From: Filifactor villosus
Lineage (GTDB): Bacteria; Bacillota; Clostridia; Peptostreptococcales; Filifactoraceae
Length of the DNA stretch: 14,162 bases
Direction: 5' to 3'
Assembly: GCF_042652965.1 (NCBI RefSeq)
Contig: NZ_JBHSHL010000049.1
Coordinates: forward strand, 1-14,162
This document shows, one piece after another, positions 7,436 to 14,110 of the stretch. The notes below the pieces were generated by a model, which worked only from the letters and a program-made list of their open reading frames with translations, was not told the origin of the DNA and made no database searches. Position 1 is the stretch's first letter, and the number at the start of each line of letters is the position of its first letter. The position numbers and the translations under genes were made by a program.

Positions 7436-7453
7436 GGGCGGGAAGGACTGCCC
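7436..7453 (+). promoter_or_regulatory. Hairpin with GAAGGA loop, first of two
   Basis: GGGCGG (7436-7441), loop GAAGGA, CTGCCC (7448-7453), a 6-bp stem with one G-T pair. It begins 13 nt after the membrane protein stop. It is followed by CAAAAAATAG, so it is no terminator for the + strand; on the minus strand it is followed by TTTTATAC. Confidence 0.5.
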
Positions 7454-7500
7454 CAAAAAATAGAACAAAAAACTTAGAAACAGCATATGTCTTTATAGAA

Positions 7501-7518
7501 GGGCGGAAGGAACCGCCC
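7501..7518 (+). promoter_or_regulatory. Hairpin with AAGGAA loop, second of two
   Basis: GGGCGG (7501-7506), loop AAGGAA, CCGCCC (7513-7518), a perfect 6-bp stem. It has the same 5' arm as the hairpin at 7436 and again exposes GGA in a 6-nt loop. It ends 33 nt before the mnmG ATG. AGAAGGGCGGA (7497-7507) recurs exactly at 9582-9592, upstream of rsmG, without the second arm. Confidence 0.55.
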
Positions 7519-7551
7519 GTTAAAGATAGTAGAAAGGAATATGGAAGGTAT

Positions 7552-9438
7552 ATGTATTTTCATGCAGGAGATTACGATATTGTAGTAATAGGTGCGGGTC
7601 ATGCCGGTTGTGAGGCGGCTCTTGCGTCGGCACGTCTGGGTAAGAAGACCCTTCTTGTAACGATGTCTTTGGAGGCCATCGGTCATATGCCCTGCAACCC
7701 TGCGATCGGGGGGACGGGAAAGAGCCAATTGGTCAAGGAGGTCGATGCCCTGGGAGGAGAGATGGGGGTCAATATCGACAAGAGTTTTATTCAGAGCAGG
7801 ACTTTGAACGCCTCCAAGGGGCCGGCAGTGCAGTCGATCCGTGCACAGGCGGATAAGAACCTCTATCATAGGGAAATGAAGAAGACGATCGAGAATACTC
7901 CGGGTCTCGACGTGATTATGGATGAGGTAACCTCGCTCATTCATGACGGGAAGTCGGTGTCGGGAGTTCGAACGCGGTTGAACTGTGAATATTATGCAAA
8001 GGCGGTCGTGATTGCGACGGGAGTTTTTTTGAGGGGAAGGGTCTATATGGGAGAGGTGAATTTTTCTTCCGGTCCTCTCGGACAGCTTCCATCGCAAGAG
8101 TTGACGACTTCTCTCGAAGAACTGGGACTGCCTTTGAGAAGGTTCAAGACGGGAACTCCGGCGAGGGTCCATGCGGACAGCATCGATTTTTCGAAGATGG
8201 AGCTTCAGGAAGGCGACGAGGAGATCGAGCCTTTTTCGTTTATGAACGATCGTTTGGAGGGTGGAAACAAGGTTGTGTGTTACCTGACGAGAACAACGTC
8301 CAAGACCCATGACATCATCCGTGAGAACCTTGAACGTTCCGCGATGTACGGAGGTTTTATCGACAGCAAGGGACCCAGATACTGTCCTTCAATCGAGGAC
8401 AAGGTGGTCCGCTTCTCGGACAAGGAGAGCCATCAGTTCTTTGTAGAGCCGGAGGGTCTCGATACCAAGGAATACTATATTCAGGGATTTTCGAGTTCGA
8501 TGGCGTATGAGGTCCAGCTTCAGATGTATCACACGGTCATCGGTCTGGAGAACTGCCATATGATGAGGCCGGCCTATGCGATCGAATACGATTCCATCGA
8601 TCCCCTGCGATTGAAACCTTCGCTCGAGATCATGGGAGTCGAGAATTTGTTCAGCGCGGGGCAGTTCAACGGAACGAGCGGCTATGAGGAAGCGGCGGCT
8701 CAAGGTCTGATGGCGGGCATCAATGCGGTGCGTAAGATCGACGGCAAGGAACCCGTCATCCTCGATCGGGCGACGGCTTATATCGGTGTGTTGATCGACG
8801 ACTTGGTGACCAAGGGCACGAACGAGCCTTACAGGATGATGACATCGAGGGCGGAGTATCGTCTTCTTCTGCGTCAGGACAATGCGGACCTTCGCCTTAC
8901 GGAGCTGGGCTACGAGATCGGTCTGGTCACCGGCGAGAGGTACGAGAAGTTTTTGAGCAAGAAGGAAGAGATCGAGAGGGAAATCGAGCGTTTGAAGAAG
9001 GAGAAGATAAGGCCCGATGAAGTTGCAGAGTATCTGGAAGAGGTAGGAGCGTCTCCGCTTGCAAAGACGATCTCGCTCTACGAGGTGCTTAAGAGGCCGG
9101 AGATGAATTACACCGTCCTCAAGAAGCTTGGTCGTGCGGACGAGGGTCTTTCCGTCCAAGTACAAAAACAGGCGGAGATCACGGCAAAGTACGAGGGCTA
9201 TATCAAAAAGCAGATCGAACAGGTGACATCGTTTCGAAAACTGGAGAAACGAAGGATTCCTGAAGAGATTCGCTATGAGGAGATCTCGGGACTTCGATTG
9301 GAGGCAAGGCAGAAACTCAACGAGATCAAGCCGGTCAACATCGGGCAGGCCTCGAGGATTTCGGGGGTATCTCCGGCGGATATCTCGGTGCTGCTGATCT
9401 ATATGAAGCAACATTCGGCTCAGGAAGAAGTACAGTGA
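7552..9438 (+). CDS. mnmG: tRNA uridine-5-carboxymethylaminomethyl modification enzyme MnmG (GidA)
   Basis: This 628-residue FAD-dependent partner of MnmE builds cmnm5U at the wobble position of tRNA. The Rossmann FAD site is IGAGHAGCEAA (GxGxxG at residues 14-19). The two family signatures are GPRYCPSIEDK starting at residue 274 (Cys278) and AGQFNGTSGYEEAAAQGLMAGINA region starting at 369. The C-terminal helical domain that contacts MnmE and tRNA (about 550-628) is present, so the protein is full length. Ribosome binding site spacing is odd: GGAAGG ends only 3 nt before the ATG and GAAAGGA lies 13 nt before it. A 14-codon out-of-frame ATG ORF (7541-7585) overlaps the start. The intergenic hairpin pair lies directly upstream. 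Confidence 0.97.
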   Translation: MYFHAGDYDIVVIGAGHAGCEAALASARLGKKTLLVTMSLEAIGHMPCNPAIGGTGKSQLVKEVDALGGEMGVNIDKSFIQSRTLNASKGPAVQSIRAQADKNLYHREMKKTIENTPGLDVIMDEVTSLIHDGKSVSGVRTRLNCEYYAKAVVIATGVFLRGRVYMGEVNFSSGPLGQLPSQELTTSLEELGLPLRRFKTGTPARVHADSIDFSKMELQEGDEEIEPFSFMNDRLEGGNKVVCYLTRTTSKTHDIIRENLERSAMYGGFIDSKGPRYCPSIEDKVVRFSDKESHQFFVEPEGLDTKEYYIQGFSSSMAYEVQLQMYHTVIGLENCHMMRPAYAIEYDSIDPLRLKPSLEIMGVENLFSAGQFNGTSGYEEAAAQGLMAGINAVRKIDGKEPVILDRATAYIGVLIDDLVTKGTNEPYRMMTSRAEYRLLLRQDNADLRLTELGYEIGLVTGERYEKFLSKKEEIEREIERLKKEKIRPDEVAEYLEEVGASPLAKTISLYEVLKRPEMNYTVLKKLGRADEGLSVQVQKQAEITAKYEGYIKKQIEQVTSFRKLEKRRIPEEIRYEEISGLRLEARQKLNEIKPVNIGQASRISGVSPADISVLLIYMKQHSAQEEVQ

Positions 9439-9581
9439 GGACGGGGAGATATTCCGGCATAAAAAACAGAGCAAAACCCGTTCCACGCAAAGCAATTTTT
9501 ATAAGTTTGGATTTTGCAAGGTTTTTGTACTGTATAAAACAACAGGATAAACAAGATATCGCCTTGTGAAGTGTTGCCGTA

Positions 9582-9592
9582 AGAAGGGCGGA
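9582..9592 (+). repeat. 11-mer AGAAGGGCGGA shared with the mnmG leader
   Basis: This is identical to 7497-7507. Here the complementary CCGCCC arm is missing, so the hairpin cannot form. It looks like a partial or decayed copy of the mnmG leader element. Confidence 0.35.
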
Positions 9593-9639
9593 TTTCTTCA
9601 AATTTTTCCATTTGAGTTTTATTCCACACGCAAATCATG

Positions 9640-9645
9640 TATAAT
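9640..9645 (+). promoter_or_regulatory. Candidate -10 box for the rsmG-parB operon
   Basis: A perfect TATAAT is preceded by a poor -35 (TTTTAT at 9617-9622, 17-nt spacer). Transcription would begin near 9652, after an in-frame ATG at 9637, and this supports the later rsmG start at 9685. Confidence 0.4.
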
Positions 9646-9684
9646 AAACAGATAGAGAAGATAGGAAAAGACACAGAGGACAGT

Positions 9685-10398
9685 ATGAACAATGAGATAT
9701 TAAGACGGGGGCTGGCATCCTGGAAGATGGAGTCAAGCTCCGCTATAGAGAGGGACTTTGAGATATACAAGGACCTTCTGCTCCAATACAATAAGGTGAT
9801 GAACCTGACGAATATTACGAAGGAAGACGAGGTCTATACCAAACATTTTCTGGATTCGATTTCCTGTCTTTACGCCTATGATATTCCCAATGGAGCGAGA
9901 TTGATCGATGTGGGAACGGGAGCGGGCTTTCCCTCTCTTCCGATGAAGATCATGAGGAGGGATCTTCATCTCACCCTGCTCGATTCCCTGAACAAGAGGG
10001 TCGAGTTTCTAAGGAAGGTGGGGGAGGCTCTCTCTTTGGAGAAAGTGGATTATATTCACTCCAGGGCGGAGGACTTGGCACGAGATCCCCTGCACAGAGA
10101 GACTTACGACTTCGCCGTGTCCAGGGCTGTCGCCAATTTATCGACCCTGTTGGAGTACACGGTTCCGTTTTTGAAGAAGGGGGGCATCCTTCTCTGTCAG
10201 AAGGGTCCTCAGGTCGAGGAGGAGCTTCACATGGCAAAGACGGCACTAAAACTCCTCGGTGCAAGGTTGATTAAGAAGGTAGAGATTCCCTTGGAAGGTA
10301 CCGACCTCGCACACAATATCCTTGTGATAAAGAAGGTGGAGACAACGGCCAAAAAGTATCCGAGAAAGGCGGGCAAACCGTCCAAGGAGCCCTTATAG
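9685..10398 (+). CDS. rsmG: 16S rRNA (guanine-N7) methyltransferase RsmG (GidB)
   Basis: The enzyme methylates N7 of G527 (E. coli numbering) in 16S rRNA using S-adenosylmethionine; its loss gives low-level streptomycin resistance in several bacteria. I start it at ATG 9685 (237 residues), because MNNEILRRGL matches the usual RsmG N-terminus, GAGGA lies just upstream, and a TATAAT at 9640 overlaps the earlier in-frame ATG at 9637. The SAM-binding motif LIDVGTGAGFPSLPMKI begins near residue 73 (Asp75). NLTNITKEDEVYTKHFLDS around 33-51 and SRAVANLSTLLEY further on are also family motifs. The last ~20 residues are a basic tail. Followed 12 nt later by parB. Confidence 0.95.
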   Translation: MNNEILRRGLASWKMESSSAIERDFEIYKDLLLQYNKVMNLTNITKEDEVYTKHFLDSISCLYAYDIPNGARLIDVGTGAGFPSLPMKIMRRDLHLTLLDSLNKRVEFLRKVGEALSLEKVDYIHSRAEDLARDPLHRETYDFAVSRAVANLSTLLEYTVPFLKKGGILLCQKGPQVEEELHMAKTALKLLGARLIKKVEIPLEGTDLAHNILVIKKVETTAKKYPRKAGKPSKEPL

Positions 10399-10410
10399 GA
10401 GTTGGTAATA

Positions 10411-11166
10411 ATGGAAGTTGTCGAACTTAGTTTAAGCAAGATCATCCCCGATCCCGATCAGCCTCGAAAGGAGTTTGATCCCGATGCTTTACAGGAGTTG
10501 GCGGAGTCGATAAGGCGCTATGGCCTCTTATCACCCATCTTGGTGAGATACGACGGTGAGAATTATATCATCATTGCAGGAGAGAGAAGGTTTCGTGCTC
10601 TTTTGTTGAACGAAGCTAAAACCGTTCCGGCCCTTCTTTATGCCGAGGACGATTTCAGGGAGATATCGCTGGTTGAGAACCTCCAGAGGGAAGATCTTAA
10701 CCCTCTTGAAGAAGCAAGGGCCTTGAAGGCTCTGATGGACGAGAAGTCCTATCGTCAGGAAGACTTGGCATTGATGATCGGCAAGAGCCGTTCCTATGTG
10801 GCAAACTCCGTCCGACTCTTGCAGTTGGACGAGATGACCGCGAAGGCGATCGTCGAGGAGGAGATCTCCGAGGCACATGGTCGTTCCTTGGCCGGAATCC
10901 GTGATGAAGAGGAGAGAAAAAAGCTCCTGAAACTCATCTTGGACAACAAGCTGTCGGTTCGTTCGACGGAGGTTCTGGTGAAAAAATACAAGAAGAAACA
11001 GGTATTGAGTGAGGATGTGTTTTTGAAGCAGGCCTTGGAAGAAGCGGAGAGCCGTCTCGACACAAAACTTGAGCTCCAAGGCGATGAGAGAAGAGGAAGG
11101 CTTGTGATAGAATATTACGGAAAGGAAGAACTTGAGCGAATCTTGGAACTGTTGACAGGGCAGTAG
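10411..11166 (+). CDS. parB: ParB/Noc family chromosome partition or nucleoid protein
   Basis: This 251-residue DNA-binding CTPase belongs to the family of Spo0J/ParB, which loads at parS sites, and Noc, its paralogue in nucleoid occlusion. I start at ATG 10411 (AGGAG at 10397-10401, 9-nt gap); a TTG at 10402 is too close. Present are the N-terminal IIPDPDQPRKEF, the CTP-binding GERRFRA (57-63), ENLQREDLNPLEEA from residue 89, a helix-turn-helix around RQEDLALMIGKSRSYVANSVRLLQL, and a lysine-rich linker before a C-terminal dimerisation region. The position after rsmG fits either ParB or Noc, and motifs alone do not decide. No parA/soj neighbour exists in the window, and I found no parS-like or Noc-site palindrome. 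Confidence 0.92.
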   Translation: MEVVELSLSKIIPDPDQPRKEFDPDALQELAESIRRYGLLSPILVRYDGENYIIIAGERRFRALLLNEAKTVPALLYAEDDFREISLVENLQREDLNPLEEARALKALMDEKSYRQEDLALMIGKSRSYVANSVRLLQLDEMTAKAIVEEEISEAHGRSLAGIRDEEERKKLLKLILDNKLSVRSTEVLVKKYKKKQVLSEDVFLKQALEEAESRLDTKLELQGDERRGRLVIEYYGKEELERILELLTGQ

Positions 11167-11191
11167 GAGGTCGCTTGACAGGAGAGAGCAG

Positions 11192-12229
11192 ATGAAGAAG
11201 AAATCGGTATTGATGATAGTGGTTTTGATATTGATGCTGATGTTTAATCCCTATACCTTGGATAAGATGGGTGGGATGTTTCGTACAACGAGCAGTAAGA
11301 CGGTCCATCTTCCGTTTTCGTATGCAAACAACAGCTTTGTAACTTCATTTCAAAACGGGCTTCTCACCTATGACGGACTTTCGTTGAGGCTGATCGACAG
11401 TGAAGGTATTGAAGTTTTCGATGTTACGATCAATGCGGACAACTACTCGATCTCCACCTCACAGGACCGTATCTTTGTCTTGGATATTGCCAAAAAAAGC
11501 ATCTTCATCCTTGACGAAAAGGGCAGTGTGATCACCCAGGAAAAGACGGGAGATATGCCCAAGAGGGTCGTGGGGCTGGAGGATGGAGGCTTCCTCATCC
11601 ATTATTTCACGGATGTATATGTGGAAGGGATTCGCGTATTTTCGAAGAGCGGGAAGGAAGTCAAGGATATGCCCTATCCGAATGTAACCCTTACCCTGAT
11701 CCGACCGGTAGATGCGACTTCATTTTTGGTAACGGGTTTCTTTCGAAATGCCGATACCCTCGATAACAGTGTCTACTACTACACGAATAAGGGGGAGTTG
11801 CAGTTTGCGACTCAGATAAACAACGCGATCTTAGGCAAGATCGTTCCTCGTAAGGACAAGTTCGTGATGATGGATGTATCTTCGCTCATCGTGGGAGATA
11901 AAGCGATGGAGGAAACAACGAACTTCGACTTTACGCTGAATCTCAAAGATATTCTGGCGACAGATAAGGAGATCTATGTGTTGGCTTCGGATAATTCGGT
12001 GAAGACTCTGAACTACGACTTTCAGTTTTTGGCGGAGAAGTCCTCACAGGCGGAGATCCTTGGAATCCTCTTCCACAAGGGCAAACTGCTCTATTACACC
12101 GACAATTCCGTAGTCTATGGTGCAGTATCCAAGCAGTATTCCAAGGATGTTATGAAGGTCGTGGATATCGGAGAGAAGGTAGCGGTCGTTTTTAAGGAAG
12201 GGATCCAATTACTGACTTTGAAGGAATAA
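11192..12229 (+). CDS. Membrane-anchored beta-propeller-like protein, DUF5711-like
   Basis: The 345-residue protein starts 7 nt after AGGAG (11180-11184). A basic KKK at 2-4 and a hydrophobic helix at about 5-19 form an N-terminal anchor, with the rest probably outside the cytoplasm. The body is almost all short beta strands with recurring units of the type DxxxxxFVLDxxKKSIFILDEKG and GELQFATQI, as in WD40/YVTN-style propellers, but without the strict WD or YVTN repeats. It resembles the clostridial family DUF5711, recalled rather than searched. It lies 25 nt after parB and 24 nt before the CvpA-like gene, so the three are probably co-transcribed. Function is unknown. A scaffold or sensor linking chromosome organisation with the envelope would be speculation. 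Confidence 0.75.
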   Translation: MKKKSVLMIVVLILMLMFNPYTLDKMGGMFRTTSSKTVHLPFSYANNSFVTSFQNGLLTYDGLSLRLIDSEGIEVFDVTINADNYSISTSQDRIFVLDIAKKSIFILDEKGSVITQEKTGDMPKRVVGLEDGGFLIHYFTDVYVEGIRVFSKSGKEVKDMPYPNVTLTLIRPVDATSFLVTGFFRNADTLDNSVYYYTNKGELQFATQINNAILGKIVPRKDKFVMMDVSSLIVGDKAMEETTNFDFTLNLKDILATDKEIYVLASDNSVKTLNYDFQFLAEKSSQAEILGILFHKGKLLYYTDNSVVYGAVSKQYSKDVMKVVDIGEKVAVVFKEGIQLLTLKE

Positions 12230-12253
12230 GAGATAGAAAGGTCGGCGAGAACA

Positions 12254-12790
12254 TTGGCAAGATATACGATTGTAGATATCATAATGATACTGTTTGTTCT
12301 GTATCATTCGATAAGAAGTTATCATAAGGGAATAAAACTCTTGTTGTTTGAAGAGGCCAAGTTGTTTTGTTCTTGGCTGGTAGCATGGTTTATATATGAA
12401 TTTTTCTACGATATCATCGTTGAAAGCGTAATGTTTGACATTCTATTTTCCGTTTTTTATGCATTTATAAGACCTTTGGCCCGTGTATCTCTTTTTATGT
12501 CTCTTCTTCCTTGGAAAAAATTGTTCTTTTTCGCGATATTTATGCCCTTGGTTTTTATAGGGATCAAGTATGTCTTTAAGTCGGTGGCGGGAGATGAAAA
12601 AACAAAAAAAGAAAAGATCTGGGGGATCGTTGGAGGAGTGGCAAAGTCGGTCATCTACCTGTTTATCATCGTAGCTGTCTTGGATCCTGTGTTTCAAAAT
12701 ATGGGTGCAAAGGTAAGTCCTGCGATAACAAGGAGTTTCTTTATGCCCTTTCTCTATAAGTACAACCTTATTATTTATACGTTTTATTGA
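12254..12790 (+). CDS. CvpA family membrane protein
   Basis: The 178-residue protein starts at TTG. The site upstream is weak (GAAAGG about 12 nt away), but the CvpA N-terminal motif (VDIIMILFVLYHSIRSYHKG, 7-26) needs this start rather than the next ATG at 12284. Predicted membrane helices are at about 5-18, 28-50, 88-108 and 121-144, the four-helix layout of CvpA. The signature of the last helix, KIWGIVGGVAKSVIYLFIIV, begins near residue 119. CvpA proteins were linked to colicin V export in E. coli, and in Firmicutes they are associated with cell-envelope functions. No cysteine-peptide or bacteriocin gene is nearby, so a colicin role is unlikely here. It is the last gene of the rsmG-parB run. 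Confidence 0.8.
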   Translation: MARYTIVDIIMILFVLYHSIRSYHKGIKLLLFEEAKLFCSWLVAWFIYEFFYDIIVESVMFDILFSVFYAFIRPLARVSLFMSLLPWKKLFFFAIFMPLVFIGIKYVFKSVAGDEKTKKEKIWGIVGGVAKSVIYLFIIVAVLDPVFQNMGAKVSPAITRSFFMPFLYKYNLIIYTFY

Positions 12791-12801
12791 CGATCGGACC
12801 T

Positions 12802-12838
12802 ATCCTATCCCTATGATCCATCGAAGGGTCAATAGAAT
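12802..12838 (+). terminator. Hairpin after the CvpA-like gene, weak terminator candidate
   Basis: CTATGATCC pairs with GGGTC, a bulged A, and ATAG around the 6-nt loop ATCGAA, with a further CTAT/ATAG pair outside. It begins about 20 nt after the stop codon. There is no T-run after it, so it may only protect the mRNA 3' end. Confidence 0.3.
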
Positions 12839-12866
12839 AGTTGAAATGGATAGGAATATCACCGTG

Positions 12867-12894
12867 TCAACGTACCGGTATAACGGCACGTTGA
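12867..12894 (+). repeat. 10-bp palindromic hairpin
   Basis: TCAACGT (12867-12873), A, CCG, loop GTATAA, CGG, C, ACGTTGA (12888-12894): 7 plus 3 bp with one A/C mismatch. It is not followed by a T-run. It could be a protein binding site or RNA stem. It does not match the Spo0J parS (TGTTTCACGTGAAACA) or Noc consensus. Confidence 0.45.
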
Positions 12895-12957
12895 AATTCA
12901 GAATAACTCCGATGGCGGTATGAAGTCTTTTGATTTATAATAAGAAATAAATCCAAT

Positions 12958-13015
12958 GCTGTTATCTACCGGGATTGACAGATTGAACTCTTTGAAGCAT
13001 ACCACCTTTCAAATT
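12958..13015 (+). repeat. Diverged intergenic repeat, copy D
   Basis: It aligns without gaps to the block at 13795-13855 over about 55 nt, including TTATCTA, ATTGAC, TTGAAC, CTTTGAAG and CAAAT. In the shared frame (CTG TTA TCT ... ATT GAC) both copies read LLS, then IDRLN, S or A, LK. An ATG at 12956 opens this frame for 23 codons here. Confidence 0.5.
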
Positions 13016-13172
13016 GTTTTTCGGTAAGGATATAGGTTTTATACTCGGCATTTTAAATGGAGAATAGTATAAATATCAATATGTCACTACCTTAGTCGAA
13101 TCGATGTCCTGTATTTGTTCTGCAACCGGTTCATTTGTGCAAATAGCAGTAGTTAAGAAGGAGAAAATAAAG

Positions 13173-13373
13173 ATGTATCAACCGAAGAAGATCAATATCG
13201 GGGATCGGGTCACTTTGAAGAAGAACCATCCCTGTGGAGGAAATACCTTTGTGATCACGCGGACGGGGATGGACTTTCGGATGAAGTGCGAGACCTGCAA
13301 AAAAGAAGTCTGGATCGAACGTCCCGAGCTTGAAAGAAGGATCAAAAAGATAGAAGTGCAGGAAGAAGAGTAG
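13173..13373 (+). CDS. DUF951 family small protein
   Basis: The 66-residue protein is chosen to start at ATG 13173, 9 nt after AAGGAG; an in-frame ATG at 13104 would add 23 residues that do not belong to the family. The DUF951 features are clear: a short beta-barrel-like N-terminus IGDRVTLKKNHPCGGN (9-24), RTGMDFRMKCETC (30-42), and a basic-acidic helical tail PELERRIKKI. Cys21, Cys39 and Cys42 plus His19 could bind a metal, though this is inference. The family has no known function, is restricted mainly to Firmicutes, and typically sits near the parB/rsmG locus and ychF, as here. Flanked by 382 and 789 nt of noncoding DNA, so it is likely transcribed alone. Confidence 0.88.
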   Translation: MYQPKKINIGDRVTLKKNHPCGGNTFVITRTGMDFRMKCETCKKEVWIERPELERRIKKIEVQEEE

Positions 13374-13616
13374 GGCTGTGAGTGCAAGGTCGGGATCTGT
13401 GGGTCGTCATCTTCGTAGAGATTAATCAGAACGAAAATGCTGCGAATGTTCACGCTCTGTTATATCTGTAGAGAGGGTATAAGACGGTTTTCCGATTGAA
13501 GTGTGGTTATAATAAGATCTGCAAATATAAAAATTTGTTTCGTCATCTATGGAACAAAGGGCATGGATGTCAACAGTTCGAAGGAATAATGGTAAAAGAG
13601 TGATACGGGATTTTCT

Positions 13617-13644
13617 TTTACACTAAACTGAAAGTTGTTATACT
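13617..13644 (+). promoter_or_regulatory. Candidate sigma-A-type promoter
   Basis: TTTACA (13617-13622), 16-nt spacer, TATACT (13639-13644). Each hexamer differs from consensus at one position. It faces the gene-less 3' part of the window, about 460 nt upstream of the terminator. Confidence 0.4.
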
Positions 13645-13711
13645 TTAGGGAACACCGAACAAAGGCAAGTTTCTGATTTTTCTCCGGTTTTATAAAGTAT
13701 AAAAGCCTGTC

Positions 13712-13890
13712 ATATCAATGTTTTTGAGAATCTCATCCTTTGTATAAAATTGGTTTTATGCTGATTTTTCGAATTATGCGGTATCTCTTTTATACTCTTA
13801 TCTATTAAAATTGACCGGTTGAACGCTTTGAAGGATGGAACCCTCCAAATGGTTTTGTGGCAATTATATAGCCTGTGCAGTTGATCTGTG
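13712..13890 (+). repeat. Diverged intergenic repeat, copy E (longest)
   Basis: In order: ATATCAATGTTTT (13712-13724) as at 2174, TTCGAATTATGCGGTA (13768-13783) like the TTTGARYTATGGATA box, the block 13795-13855 aligned to 12958-13015, then CCTCCAAATGGTTTTG (13842-13857) and GCCTGTGCAGTTGAT (13871-13885), both also at 2563-2624. It joins parts that occur separately in the other spacers. Confidence 0.5.
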
Positions 13891-14110
13891 TAATTAATAC
13901 CGATATATCTCTTCTACAAATACAGAAGTAGGATCGACACAGTACAAACCCTTGATATAGGCAAGGCGCGGGGCAACAATCTCAGTGTCCTTTTGTCGGA
14001 AGTTATGTGAACGGAAGAAGAGGTCCAAAAAATAAAAATTTTTTTCAAAAAAAGATGGCGAAAACTTCGATTTTGAGATACAATCCCGTCTTTGACAGTT
14101 TTAGAATCGA

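Larger units (their letters stand above)
12791..13172. other. Spacer after the CvpA gene with two hairpins and repeat blocks
   Basis: This is 382 nt without a gene. It has two hairpins (12802-12838 and 12867-12894), neither with a T-tail. TTGATTTATAATA at 12930-12942 is identical to 139-151. The block 12958-13015 is a diverged copy of 13795-13855. TGGAGAATAGTATAAATATC near 13058 recalls 3734-3750 and 97-110. The ribosome binding site for the DUF951 gene is AAGGAG at 13158-13163. No convincing promoter was found. Confidence 0.5.

Noticed and set aside
7423..7551. preQ1-type riboswitch in front of mnmG
   Set aside because: The hairpin followed by an A-rich tail looked similar, but the loop sequence, the pairing of the tail and the gene function do not fit the preQ1 consensus.
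7474..9495. Long minus-strand frames across mnmG
   Set aside because: They are antisense to a full-length conserved gene and show no recognisable protein motif.
9615..9630. DnaA box and replication origin
   Set aside because: TTATTCCACA resembles TTATNCACA only with an extra base, and no cluster of boxes is present. Sequences such as TTATCTACC at 12962 have two mismatches.
11152..11182. Two copies of TTGACAGG, each a perfect -35 hexamer
   Set aside because: No -10-like hexamer lies 16-18 nt after either copy. The first copy is inside parB and the second overlaps the ribosome binding site of the next gene.
12867..12894. parS or Noc binding site near parB
   Set aside because: The palindrome TCAACGT...ACGTTGA has a 14-nt centre and does not match TGTTTCACGTGAAACA or the Noc consensus. 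No other window position matches either.
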